Positions 24,599 through 35,789 of a stretch of DNA of 64,000 bases are shown piece by piece. Positions within the stretch are counted from its first letter, which is position 1. Every line of letters begins with the position of its first letter. The DNA comes from Sporodiniella umbellata (Eukaryota > Mucoromycota > Mucoromycetes > Mucorales > Rhizopodaceae): positions 62,001-126,000 of the forward strand of contig JAIXMR010000029.1 in NCBI GenBank assembly GCA_025677835.1. Direction: 5' to 3'. The position numbers and the translations under genes were made by a program. Under the pieces are notes generated by a model. That model saw only the letters and a program-made list of their open reading frames with translations. It was not told the origin of the DNA and did no database searches.

Positions 24599-26907
24599 AT
24601 GAAAAGAGTGAGCACAGTCGAAAATGCTCTAAAGCGCCAATGCATCAAAGTTCTTGATAGTATACATTCGCAAAAAGAAAGCCTAGATTATATAAAAGAA
24701 TTAGATGAAATTGAAGCGAAGTTGCTTAATTTGAGCTATAATTCCTTTGAAGAATTTGAGGCAGATGTACAAACTATTCCTGTATATGAAACTACAAAAC
24801 ATAACGCGTAAGTACAAAAGCAAAAAAAAAAAAAAAAAAAAAAAAGAACAAGAGTCCTATAGCCTTAGCAAAAAAACAAACTTCGTTTACAGTGAAGATT
24901 TAAATTCTATAATGGAAGAAGATTGTAACACACCCATATATGATTTTGTGACCCTTCGGAAAGAAAGGTATTTGGAACCAAAACAATCTGGCACCAGGTC
25001 TCAAACTTTTTTGCAACCAGTCAGGTGTATACACTGAATATTCAACAAAAATCAGTTCCTCTACATCAATCAATAGCAGATATACTTAAAGAGGAAGAGC
25101 CAAAACGATTAGTACATCGATTGTATATAAACAAAGCAAAGGAATTGCTTTTAAAGGCTAGAGATGATATGAACTCTATATTAGTGTTGTTTTTCAATTT
25201 GAAAATTTTCCCTTTTGAAGACAGCCAAGACATTTCATTGTTGACAGCAGATATTGTAACTGTTCATCCTTTGGGTTGTTTTCACTCGTTCATTGATGAA
25301 AATAAGTTTGGGATCGATGGCTGGATCAAAGTGAGAATTGCTCGAATAGAAACCATTAAACGGCCTATACCAAATAGCTTAGTCGCCAAATTATTTGGAG
25401 AGGAGACATTGTCAATAAAAAGCTTGGTACTAGAAACGGATGACAACAGTATAGGAACTGCTATAAACAACGAAATGACTCGGCAATTTATAAACACAGT
25501 TATGGGATCTTGCTTAGATTTGTTTGTACCATGCCGCGATGAGTACGTGGTAAATCGCCTATCAGAGTCAAACGCAAATATTTCCAACAAGTAAACATTT
25601 CAAAAATACAGGGAAAATTTGACAAATTATAAACCAAAACATTACTTTAGAAAATCAAGTCTAAGAGAAAATATAGATTTATGCGAACTTACTCCATGCT
25701 TTAAAGAAAAGGAAGGATCACATTTTGAGCGCTGTTGGAAAGAGGTCCAGACATGTATGTTAAAAAAAACGCGTAGTGTTTAAGAAAATTAATAGTTTCT
25801 TCAAAAAAAATTGAAATAGTCTGTATTAATATGAATGTTGGTAGTGTTTACTATGATAAGTATGCAAAAAATACCGACCGAGAATCTGATGCTGAGGGGT
25901 ACTTTAAAAAAGTTTATTTTATAAGTAGCCAGGCGGTAGCCCAAATTTTTCAAAGATCCACGGTATCGCAACGCATAAACGAAATAGTGAGCTACTCGCT
26001 GCTACGAGATAAACAGCACATAGGATGTATTCGTGAGGCGATATGGAAAGATGATGGAACCGAAATCATAGGCATGACTATGGAGAGATACGAAATGACA
26101 CTAAAGCATTTTTTAAGAAAACATCCAAAACTCACCGTTTGTCAAAAATTCCAAATGGTTAGACAGCTTATCAAAGCTATCAGTACGATACATGAGTTTA
26201 ATATTGCCCATCGAGATGTCTCAACAGTAAACTTTATGGTCAATACAGAAAATACAGATTTGCTTGAAGATGGAAGCTCATGTATCGAACTGTTTATGAT
26301 AGATTTTGGAAAGGCCGTATTCTTTGATCCAAAGGAAGCAAAAAAATGGTGGGTTAACTCAGACGAGGTTAATATATACCGAGACGAGGTCAAGCCAAAG
26401 ACTAAAGAGGAGCTTGTTGTATGGTGCAAAAGCTTGCCTTTTATTATGGCTAAGCCGGATCATGGCTACCGGTTTTATAGATCTATCAAAACACTACCTA
26501 GGCATCGAAATGACCATAAACTACTTTCCTATTTAATCGACCCAGCCGCTGAAGATATTTTTGCGTTGGGGTCCCTCATTTGGAAGGTTTTATCTGGAAT
26601 GGAGCCATGGCCAGGAATTTTCGATACCGATCTAAGGAGCTTACGAGAAACAGTAGAAGACGACTACAACATACGTGCCTTAATAAATCGTGAAGTGCCA
26701 GGCACAGCTAGCAGAGCCCTTCTAAATATGTGTTTGCGAGCTGAGCCTTTTGATCGAAGGCCTGCTGGTGAAATTTTATCATGGTTGGAATCCCCTGGTA
26801 TTCAACAAAAGCTAATAAACGAGTGGAATGGTGTTAATAATGAGCTTGATGAAATAACAGGGCCCAAAAGGAAAAAGCTAGCTTTGAGAAGAGCCAAACA
26901 AGAATAA
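24599..26907 (+). CDS. Atypical protein-kinase-domain protein with unrecognised N-terminal half
   Basis: Five exons close in frame: 24599-24807, 24863-24967, 25021-25566, 25612-25754 and 25820-26907 (696 aa). The start is 86 bp after the USP-like stop. The N-terminal half has helical, charged sequence (LDYIKELDEIEAKLLNLSY) and a folded-looking region (TADIVTVHPLGCFHSFIDEN) that I do not recognise. The C-terminal third is a kinase fold: MTMERYEMTLKHFLRKH, IAHRDVSTVNFMVN (HRD at about 465-467), MIDFGKAVF (DFG, Asp about 496), and the F-helix Asp in AAEDIFALGSLIWKVLSG. The usual beta3 Lys is not seen (AVAQIF in its place) and there is no APE. The HRDxS loop recalls fungal FunK1-type kinases. The intron at 25567-25611 (donor GTCAAA) is the least certain. 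Confidence 0.72.
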
Positions 26908-26960
26908 AAAACCAAAAAAAAAATCAGAAAATAGAAAAATTGTATTTTATCTATCACTTG

Positions 26961-29550
26961 CTACTGCTGACGAGAGCAGCTTTGACATATTTCCAGACAT
27001 GGCCTGATGATTTCAGCCCCGCTGTGTTTGGGTCGAATCGATGAGATAATACCATTTTTGCCAACTAAAAGTATCACAAACACTGCAAAAACCCACCAAG
27101 TTAATACGTTCATGACAATAACTGGCCATAACCCACCATACCACTGCGCGAGTTCTAATAAGCCTGAACTACGCCACAGCAAATAGAAAACTGCCAGCAC
27201 TTGAAACCATAGTCGGTTCGGTAAAAAAGTGCGATATCGTTGTTTTTCTTCATGAAGCCCTTTGCATTCGAACAAATACCGGTCTGAAGACTTCCAAATA
27301 AAATATAAAATAACCGCACCCACAGTGAATGTCAGCTCAAATATAGCAAAGAGCCACGTATCTAACGGAATCCATCTCTGATCATTAAAATAGAGTCCCC
27401 ACAGATAAAAGTACCCCATACCCTCATCCCCTTGACCAGAAGGGATAAACTTTGCGTAAAACCAGGGCAAATCCACAAGGGCTAGTAAGAACAGAAAACA
27501 AAACAGCCATACTCTAGGCTGTACTTGAGGAAACATAAGAAATTGATGAATCCAAATGTAAGCAGCCTTTTGCACTGAAGCATATATACTCTGATATATA
27601 CCACAATCAATTTCATGGACATATAAGAGTAGTCTGTTTTGTAAAGTATACAGCTGATTCTCGAGGTTTCTTTTCTCATAGTCAGTATAGATTTTGGGTA
27701 CTAATAATGCTACAACCATGGAAAAAACTGCGAAAATACACAGAAATCGAAGCTATATAGAATGTTTAACTATACACGTCAACAATAGCAAACCTACCAT
27801 ATTCGATATGCTTATAGATATAATCCATCCACCGAAGCCTCCTCCGATTTCAAGTCTGCTGCTGTCCATTCTAAAACTGATTTCGCTATACCCTTTCTTC
27901 CCATCCGGCGCAGTGACCTCGATACGGATTTTGTGTGTTTCAAAATCATCAAAGTCATTCGGTTCCCATTGAGAGGTCCATAGAGGTATAGTTTCATTGC
28001 TACCAATATAATTATGGGGAAATGGGTGCAAAACCCCATCTATAAATATTTTTACAATTAGCCTTGTTTGCTCATGTTTGGAAAACACCAAGAATCGAAT
28101 ATGCGAGCTTCTTTTTATAACATCCAATGGTTCTTTAGATGGCAAAATATACTTGTGGTCTTTAGGATTCGTTATAAGTATAATAGGCTCCTGTCGAATA
28201 TATGTAGCTGGCCATATGATTTTGTTATCTTTTGTTAAGGGTACAATTTCATCCTCATACTCAGCAGGTAGAACTTGCGATATAGGCATATCAACATCTA
28301 CAAACGAAATCAAGTCGTGGTCTATAGCAACAATTCGGTATGATCCATGGTCTTTCATGTCGGACAATTCAAGCTCTAGTGAGTCAGTTGCTACATTATA
28401 TGATTTCAGTGTGTCTCCCAAGCCTAAAAAGTCCGTTGTAAGCTAAGCTTTAATTTTTGGTATAGAAAAGGTTTACCTGCTGTGAGCTTATGTAAGTGTC
28501 CACAGAGGTACATACTAAAGTTATTGGCCAAATCTGTAAATGTGTGTCCACCGTCGGATTTTCCAGAAAACAAAGTAGTGGTAGGATAATGAGAAAACTG
28601 CTATGGAAATTAGAAATACGTATAGATTGACATATTTTTCTTTTTACCAAAAAAGTGTGGTTATAATTTTTAGTTAAGATAGCAGAAGCAAGTCTGTTCA
28701 TTGTGTCTGACGTAAAATAACCAAAGAAATTGAATGGTCTAGAAGGCCCTTTCCTAGGGCTACAAGAAGAATCATTGTGTTTGTACTGTAGTTCGCTTCT
28801 TTTTTTCTATCTATCTTATTGCTTACCAAGCATCGGCGACAACAAAATTGTATTCTCCAAAAGACTTTTTGACCTGCCAACTGTAAACACCTTGACCGGC
28901 ATCTAATAGGTCTGCACTTTTACCGAAGCCCTTATAGAAGTTGTTTCGAGCCTCCCAATCAATCAAATCAAAGCAATCATGGTTTCCTCTCATATCGTAC
29001 CAAGGTATGCCCATACCTCCTTGTTCGACTGCGTACTTGTATACTTGCCACTCTTCTAAATACTGGGAGGATACTATACGGTCTTTGTCTTTCGCATCAA
29101 TTAAATCGCCTGTTACGATTACAAACTCTGGCCTATTTCAAAAAAAAAATTGAGCAAAATAAGGGCTTGAGCTATCTAGTATACTTTATTGTGGGTAGGA
29201 AGTCCTTAAGAAAGTGTAAAAAGTGAAGCGTATGTCCTTTAGGCTGAAATTTAGATATATGAAGGTCTGATATCTATTCAGCCGGTAGTAAGTATAAAAC
29301 TATAAGATGAGTTTCCTTATACTTGTATGAAATAGAGTATTTTATCTGTGGAATTGCCAAGTGGCGATCCCAGAAAAGATGGTTTAGTTATGGTTTGTGT
29401 CGAATTAACATTCTGCCTTTTGGAACTCCAACGATACTGGGGGTTTGCCGTTCTCAAATCCTGTGTTGATTGAAAGTAAAGTTGGAAAGCTCTAAAAAGG
29501 CTTAATACTGATATTGAAAGATAGAAATATGAAGCCCACGAAAGCTTCAT
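26961..29550 (-). CDS. TMEM62-like membrane metallophosphoesterase
   Basis: Seven exons close in frame: 29550-29323, 29273-29185, 29132-28827, 28753-28648, 28600-28477, 28423-27798 and 27752-26961 (756 aa). An N-terminal signal anchor (YFYLSISVLSLFRAF) is followed by a calcineurin-like phosphoesterase domain with every metal motif: ISDLHISKF (DxH), VTGDLIDAK (GD), MRGNHDCFD (GNHD), FSHYPTTT, and LCGHLHKLTAG (GHxH). A beta-rich middle region follows, then several C-terminal membrane segments (WLFCFLFLLALVDLPWFYA; VNVLTWW-type end helices). This layout matches TMEM62. It should be an endomembrane phosphoesterase facing the lumen; its substrate is unknown. It converges on the kinase gene with only 53 bp between stop codons. 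Confidence 0.9.
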
Positions 29551-29783
29551 TGCAAAAGCAAACGGATAAAGATGCGTGATTACTTCAAGAAAATAGAATT
29601 GCTTTATCTCCTGCGCTGTGACTTCGAAATATATGATCTATCGTGTAACCTATAGTATCAATGACGGCATTATATCTTATTAGACATGAATATGTTTGAC
29701 CTAGACAAAGCTAGCCGAGAGATGCAAAACGTTTTTATAGAAAAGCAGAAAGCGCTTTGGTAGAGGCAAAAAACTTTGTTTTT

Positions 29784-30422
29784 TTAATTGTAATGTTCAT
29801 TGACATGGTGATTAATAGCCATGTCGTCTCCTTCCAGCATTTTCTGACAAACTGGACAAGCCAGACGCCTAATTTGAGTACCCTTTAAAAGAGTGCTAGC
29901 ATCAACTGGCGCATGCTTAGACTGATACATCGAGGGGTTGTTTGCAGAGACGTTGGATCCTCCAAAATTTGGTGGAATGTATATATTATAAGGGTCAGAA
30001 CCAAAGGTTTGTGTATTGCCATATTGTGGATAGTAAGGCATAGGCATTTGCTGTGGTTGCTGCTGTTGCAAATAGCCTGTTCCGGCAGAGACTATTGGAT
30101 TTTGCGGTTGACTGTATAAAGGATAGCTATTATTAGCAGAATTAGGGTGAGAAACACTCGCAGCTCCAGCATAGGAAGAGAATTGAGACGCCACTGGGGC
30201 CATGTAAGAGTTTGTTTCTTGTTGCTGCTGGTGTTGCCAGTTTGGTTGTTCTGGAGGGTTACTTTGATACATTTGATTGCTGAAGCTGGGTTGCTGCTGC
30301 TGCATGTTAGCTGGCGTTGAGTAGAAATTGCCTTGAAATGACTGTTGTTGTTGTTGCTGCTGTGGAGTCTGTTGGGTGTACTGGTGCTGGGGCTGTTGAC
30401 TACGGAAGGGGTTGTTGTCCAT
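29784..30422 (-). CDS. Gln/Pro-rich protein with NPF motif and C-terminal CCHH zinc finger
   Basis: Single exon, 212 aa. The N-terminus MDNNPFRSQQPQ holds an NPF tripeptide, the ligand of EH domains in endocytic adaptors. The middle is a low-complexity Q/N/P/Y-rich region with several poly-Q runs, likely disordered. The C-terminus is a compact finger LACPVCQKMLEGDDMAIN followed by HHVNEHYN, spacing C-x2-C-...-H-x3-H as in ubiquitin-binding UBZ-type fingers. An endocytic or ubiquitin-sorting role is inference from these two motifs. The start is the only ATG near the conserved-looking N-terminus, and a poly-A-rich leader sits just upstream. Confidence 0.8.
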   Translation of the reverse strand: MDNNPFRSQQPQHQYTQQTPQQQQQQQSFQGNFYSTPANMQQQQPSFSNQMYQSNPPEQPNWQHQQQQETNSYMAPVASQFSSYAGAASVSHPNSANNSYPLYSQPQNPIVSAGTGYLQQQQPQQMPMPYYPQYGNTQTFGSDPYNIYIPPNFGGSNVSANNPSMYQSKHAPVDASTLLKGTQIRRLACPVCQKMLEGDDMAINHHVNEHYN

Positions 30423-31755
30423 TTTTGGTGAAGCTAAAAAAAAAAAAGAGCGAAAAACTACTTTTATGTTTGCTATTTTATACAGTTTTCGGACCTTTAG
30501 TTTTTATCAGATGAATATTAAAATTCGGTTGCACAGCTAACGCACGGCATCACTCCCAAATAATGTATTTCGCATTCAACTACGGTAAAAACTCTTTTTA
30601 TCAAATAAGGTATCCATTAGAACTTCTTGATAATTTCTATTTCAAAAATACTGTATACTTGAATAAAGTGTACCTATAGCACTTTGCTTTTAGTAGATTA
30701 TGCCTTTCAAGAGAGAGCGGTAGCAAATTTGTCACTAATTCGCAGCTTTTCTTAGACAATTTAAGAACATATGGCAACAAGGTTCTTTACAGCTACTGGA
30801 AACTTTGAGTTTACGGATATAAGGCTGTTTAAGACTGAAGCTGTTCTAAATATTTAATAAAAAAAAACGAAAGAGAAAATTGTACAATAAGCAACTATAT
30901 CAACAAAAATCTAAAAGTAACTACCCATTGCTTTTTTCTTTTTTCCTGATACAGCAATTTAAGCCAACATATAATGGCGCTTTTTCAGAGCAATACTTTC
31001 GTGTTAAAGTGTTTTTGTGTTAGAGCGTTACTACTGATAATGCGATAGTCTAAGAAAACTTTTACAAAGACAATGATAAAAGCACCTCTTTCTTTACAAA
31101 GCCTTTGACTACTCTAATTTATATAGCCTGCTCATCTTGTAGACTTCCCCCAAAAGCATATTACCATGACATTGTCATATTTAAAACTTCCTTTGTACTT
31201 CAGTGAAAAAATGAGTAGACCTATACCTTATTTATATTAGCATAAAGGGTAAATAAGTGTTAAAAATTGATTCGCTGAAAAAAGGAGTAAGAGTAGAAAA
31301 CAACATCAAACTGGGCTTAAAATTGCATAAAATGGGTCAAAAGTCATTGTACTTTCTACAACGATCAGCAGAATTTTTTAAAATTCTTTGAATCAATGCA
31401 AAAGCCGTCGTTATCGACAGCGGCTTTCAATTACAGAAACTGAAAGATCTTTATATCTGTCTTTTGTGCGTTGCTAACTGTTAGAACACTTTTCTACATA
31501 TTGTAAATCTAGGCCTGGCATTCTCAAGAAAGTATAAAAAACCTTTTTATAGACAACCTTAATTGAATAACTAAAATTGATATCAACTAAACTTTGAATT
31601 TTGACGTGTACTAGATCACTTGACCAGAAGCCGTGTTCCTTCTTTGAAACGAACACACTTGCACGTAGTACGAAGTTTTTTGACCAAAAAAAAAACTCTA
31701 GTGTATAAGTGATTTAATATCGACAACGAGGGCTGAGCTTTCTTCCTACGGGCCG
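30423..31755. other. Divergent intergenic region between the Q-rich gene and DJ-1
   Basis: AT-rich and non-coding as far as I can see. Its right end (about 31715-31815) is noticeably less AT-rich and probably belongs to the promoter/5'-UTR of DJ-1. A 32-codon minus-strand ORF (31812-31714) lies there but has no family features. Confidence 0.5.
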
Positions 31756-31879
31756 ATGGAGTGCATCATTGGTAGTAAGCTGGTTCTGACCATTTTTGTG
31801 TGACATCGTCATTTTTTTGTTAGCCTCTAAAAGCTCAGCTCAACTGCTTGTCCTTCTTTTCGTTTCTCATTTACTGTAA
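31756..31879 (+). promoter_or_regulatory. Possible spliced upstream ORF in the DJ-1 5'-UTR
   Basis: An ATG at 31756 starts MECIIG, meets a good donor (G|GTAGTAAG), a CTGAC branch-like site and an acceptor at 31823 (52-nt intron 31772-31823), then reads on in frame to a TAA at 31877-31879. The last A of this stop is the A of the DJ-1 ATG (TAATG). If transcribed this way it is a 24-codon uORF directly coupled to the main start. Transcription start is not known, so this is tentative. Confidence 0.35.
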
Positions 31880-32638
31880 TGTCGAAAAAAGCAATTGTAT
31901 TTCTGACCGAGGGCGCAGAAGAAATTGAATTTAGTACAACAGGTAGCCATACCAAACATTGCTAGACCAAAAATAACCAATCTTTAGTGGACATTTTGCG
32001 ACGTGCCCAGGTGGAGGTCACCGTAGTAGGAGTTGAGATTGATGATAGCTATGCTACTTTATCTAGAGGCATCAAAGTAGTGCCAGATGTCAAATTAGAA
32101 GAATTTCACATTGACGAGGTAACTTTTTTTCCCTGTTACTTTCTTTAAAATGTACGTGTATATATAGTCAATTTATGATGCAGCTGTTGTTCCAGGAGGT
32201 GCTGGATCTGCAAAGACTTTAAGCGCACACAAAGGCGTTCACCAAATACTGATGGATTTCTATGAAAAATCTAAGTGGGTTGCTTTTATCTGTGCAGGTA
32301 CACTTGTGGCTAAAGCTGCAGGCATTCCAGGTCATCATACTGTTACCTCCTTCCCTGGCGTCAAAGACCAACTGCAAGATGGTATGATTGTTAGCAGCAG
32401 TATCTATGTCTAACGTGTTTAGTTTATAAGTATTCAGAAGAAAGAGTAGTAGTTAGCGAAAACGTTATAACAAGTCGCGGCCCTGGTACGTCTTTCCTGT
32501 TTGCATTAACCATTGCAGAAAAACTAGTAGGCCCAGAGGTATGTAAAAAAATCCTTAAGAAAAAGATTGATCATTTATTGTCGACTTTAGAGTGTGAATA
32601 CTGTCAAAGAAGGCCTACTAACCCTAAATCAGCTATAA
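31879..32638 (+). CDS. DJ-1/PARK7-family protein
   Basis: Five exons close in frame: 31879-31942, 31988-32118, 32168-32381, 32423-32538 and 32591-32638 (190 aa, same as human DJ-1). It starts MSKKAIVFLTEGAEEIEF with the conserved Glu of the active site (EGAEE). The nucleophile elbow is AFICAGTLVAKAAG with Cys at residue 107, matching Cys106 of human DJ-1. GHHTVTSFPG and SRGPGTSFLFALTIAEKL complete the family pattern. Members act as stress-response chaperone, glyoxalase or deglycase-like proteins in cytosol and mitochondria. The catalytic residues seen are intact. The gene converges with the G gamma gene (113 bp apart). Confidence 0.95.
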
Positions 32639-32751
32639 AGAAAAAGAAATAAAAGAAGTGTATACAAGTATATGTGTTGCTGTTTATTAGAGACAGACTA
32701 TTTATTGAGATTAAAAAAAGTATACAGTGGCAAATAAATAAAAATAGAATT

Positions 32752-33031
32752 CTACATTAAAACACACCCACACCCAACTGTAGGCTCTATAAAAGGATCA
32801 GGACTGCGGCTTCCCCAGACAGAGGGAATCATTTTGTCTTCTGTTTTTGAGCAGTATTCAATCATCCTAGTAAATGAATCTTATAAACAAAAACTATTTT
32901 TCCAAAAAAAAAACTTACGATCGACTGGCTTCTGAAATGGGAACCCGAGAGATATCCAGCTGCTCTTTTAACTTTATGTTGAGTTCAAGCAATTTGCGAA
33001 GCTTAGTTTCTGATATTGTTTGTCTTGTCAT
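32752..33031 (-). CDS. STE18: Heterotrimeric G protein gamma subunit (Ste18-like)
   Basis: Two exons close in frame: 33031-32919 and 32866-32752 (75 aa), too short to stand out as an ORF. The sequence MTRQTISETKLRKLLELN then IKLKEQLDISRVPISEAS is the coiled-coil that pairs with G beta. After the intron SMIEYCSKTEDKMIPSVWG gives the conserved 'yc..t.D..vPSvWG' block of fungal G gamma. The end is GCGCVLM, a CaaX box (CVLM) with a second Cys two residues before it, as in Ste18, predicting farnesylation (Met at the last position) and palmitoylation. It is shorter than yeast Ste18 at the N-terminus; an unseen upstream exon is possible. It should act in pheromone or nutrient signalling at the plasma membrane. 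Confidence 0.88.
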
Positions 33032-33297
33032 ATATTTAAGGAAGTCTATAGAAGAAAGAGGAATGAAAGGAGAAACAGAAAAGACAAAATGGAAAGAAAA
33101 TAATAAAAACAAAAATATTGGATTAGGGAGAAAAGGGGAGGAGCTATAAAACATGAGGGAGTGAAAGTACTCGTTTTCTTCTCCTTAATTTTTGCCTCCC
33201 TTTTTTTTATTGACTTGACTTTCTTTTGCTTTGTAAGAGTTTTTAGTCCTATGATCGCTATTAGTTTATTCTTTTATACATACAGCACTAATGGCAA

Positions 33298-35159
33298 CTA
33301 AAAACTTACAAATCTGTCAGGCATTAATATGGGTGCTACAAGTGACCAAATGTATATCAAATGACATATCCATCCTGACACAACTTTCACCCAAACAGCC
33401 GTGTAGCTTTGCCCTATGCGAACAAGATCTCCGCCATCGTTTCCCAATGTATCTTCGAACCGGATAGTGTTCCTAAACAGTTTAAGTGTTTTTCCCTTTA
33501 AAATATAAGCACCTCCGTTTCTATATGTACCAGTTAGTCAAAACCATAGAAATATACATAGCAGCTATAGCAAAAACAAAGTGAAAGAAAGAGTAGTTGT
33601 ACACAGATCCATATTTTTCATCGTCTTTATCATCGCCGTTCTCAAATTCATCATCATCATTATCTTCATAAAGTACAGATCGCGGCAAAGCTCTAAATAG
33701 ACAACAATGAGGCTAAATCACCTCCTCTTTTTTCTTTTACCCTGCTTCCACTGCAGCAATTAAATGCTCACGACCAGACCCTTGAGCGCTCATTCGTTTG
33801 ACACCCGCTTCGACTTGATTTGGCATCAAGGGAACAGCACTAGCTGTATCTGAAAGCTCTTGGCTAAGCTTAGGGCGGCCTGATTTACTAATAAAAGCGC
33901 CGTCCTGAGTAGCCGCACGGCTGGTTGAATAGGCCACAGCTAAAAAAGTGAATACAGCGCCAAGTACAACGGACGTTGTCTGTGGGCCGATGGATCTTCG
34001 CAGAGGATTACATTCCTTATCGTTGGGCTCATTGGCTACAGCGGATAATACAAGGTATGTACAATAAATAACTACAATAGATGCTTGAGAAAGCCCAGAC
34101 TTATGGTTGGCCTCTTGGATTTTAGGTGAAACGCAAATTACAGTAACAAGCAAACATAATATAAGATTAAGTGTAACAAAAAACTGATTGAGAGAACAAC
34201 CGTTCGTAGCAAAGAACCCATACATGATGCCAGTTAGAGTTATGGCACCAGCAAACATCAAAAGTGTTCCGCCTACTCAAAAATTAATACGACATAGACG
34301 ACCGCTACCTTACCAATCAAAATGTTTTTCCAAAGTGTGGAGTCTTCTAATTCGTACTTTTCCATACATTTCTCTGTCCAACTGTGCGCAAAATCGACTA
34401 AAAGAACCAGACCGAACAAGATAAAAACTGCTGCTCCAAACAAGGCAAGGTAGTTTCCCCATACCATGAAAAATCCACTCGGAATAAAAAACGAAACAGC
34501 CAAAAGGACAATCCAGGCCAGGATTTTTGGGCCCCACCAGCCGTTTTGAATGGCACTTCTAGCCTGTCTACTGTCATGGACACCAAGCAATAGACATCCA
34601 AGAATAGCATGAAATAGAACCAAAGCAAATGACACTCGGTGAACCTATACATAAAAAAACAAATGTTAGATCATACTTCAATATTGTAAAGCGCTGTATT
34701 CCTACACCTATAACTCCGTAACAGCTTCCTTCTTTACAGTCAAACTTCATGTAGTCTAATGTCATGTGCTCTAATCTTTTAACTGCCCAGTTTGATAACA
34801 TTAACCATGCCAGCTGTTTTTTGTTTTTTTTGTCGTTAGTATAATTACAAAAACAACATCTACATTTCAACATACAATAGAATTAAACAAGAAAATGATC
34901 TTTTTGGGTTCATTTTGTTTTAGTACAGAAAAAAAAAGACGCAATTCGTTTTACTTTTAGCTTACCGCATATCCGATACGAGTAGCTATAGAATTGTTAC
35001 AGTTGCAACTATAGTCTTATAATCAACCTCTGTTGCTTTGTCAATCAAAGAATACCTCTTAAATGCCAATGAGCAAGCTGCTGCTGAAAAGCAACTTGCA
35101 ATCCAAGTGCCTATTGAGGAAAGTGCTGGTAGCGCTATACAACTTAAGGCTGCACCCAT
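33298..35159 (-). CDS. SERINC/TMS1-family multipass membrane protein
   Basis: Eight exons close in frame: 35159-35056, 35008-34966, 34899-34876, 34813-34706, 34644-34314, 34272-33741, 33692-33531 and 33472-33298 (492 aa, family size). N-terminus MGAALSCIALPALSSIGTW, then CNCNNSIATRIGYA with the Cys cluster, IIFLFNSI-LAWLMLSNWAV, GVIG-VHRVSFALVLFH, WWGPKILAWIVLLAVSFFIP, and the C-terminal YTAVWVKVVSGW with IYIWSLVAPILMPDRF. These are the landmark motifs of SERINC/TMS proteins, once thought to incorporate serine into lipids and now seen as lipid scramblase-like. The third exon is only 24 nt. An acidic loop (EDNDDDEFENGDDKDDEK) lies between the last two membrane blocks. Confidence 0.94.
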
Positions 35160-35789
35160 AGCTTATATATATAGACTGGGTATTTATATATAAAAGGAAA
35201 AAATCCTTCCCATCTTTAGGTTGGCTAAAAAAATAATAATTCACAATACAATAGCCAAGACCCTATTGGCTCAGCACTAAGCATAATGCAGCATTCAAAA
35301 ATTCCCGTGTCTTTTTTTCCACCTAGATGATAGCAAAGAGTAGACTTGCCTCATTTTGGGTGTCCTTAGCCGTTAGACCTCGTAAAAATAGCTGATAAAT
35401 GGATCGATTACACCAATATTGCCTATTATAACTAAAACAATACATTTGATGAATAACAGATAGCTTTTAAAAGCTCAAACAAAGAGCATACTAAAGCGTT
35501 CTTGCTATATTTTATGTAGTTTTGCTATTTTGAAGGTTTTTTTTAAAAAAAAAAAATTATATCTATATTAGATTCTAAAGCCAATTCTTCATTACAAGGT
35601 GGCAGCGCATATGTAGCTTTTTGCTTTATTTCCAGGGTAAATGCCCACCAAATACCGCATTATCTGACGGACAATAGTTTATGAGCGAAGCGAGAGCAGG
35701 GCAGGACACAGTATAAGCATGTCTTTATATATAAAAAGAGTATGCACATTAGCGTTTTTTTTTTTACTTTTTTTTTTTTTGGTACAAAA
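35160..35789. other. Intergenic region
   Basis: 5' flank of SERINC and 3' flank of the DUF218 gene, AT-rich. At about 35680-35706 it carries GAGCGAAGCGAGAGCAGG followed by GCAGGACAC, faintly similar in reverse complement to the motif at 8095-8147. No gene seen. Confidence 0.45.

Noticed and set aside
31756..31771. MECIIG as the first exon of a proteasome beta subunit.
   Set aside because: After splicing the frame ends within 24 codons; no proteasome exons follow, so it is treated as a uORF at most.
31714..31812. 32-codon minus-strand ORF with unusual, GC-richer composition as a microprotein.
   Set aside because: No family match; the composition is explained by the DJ-1 promoter/5'-UTR on the plus strand.
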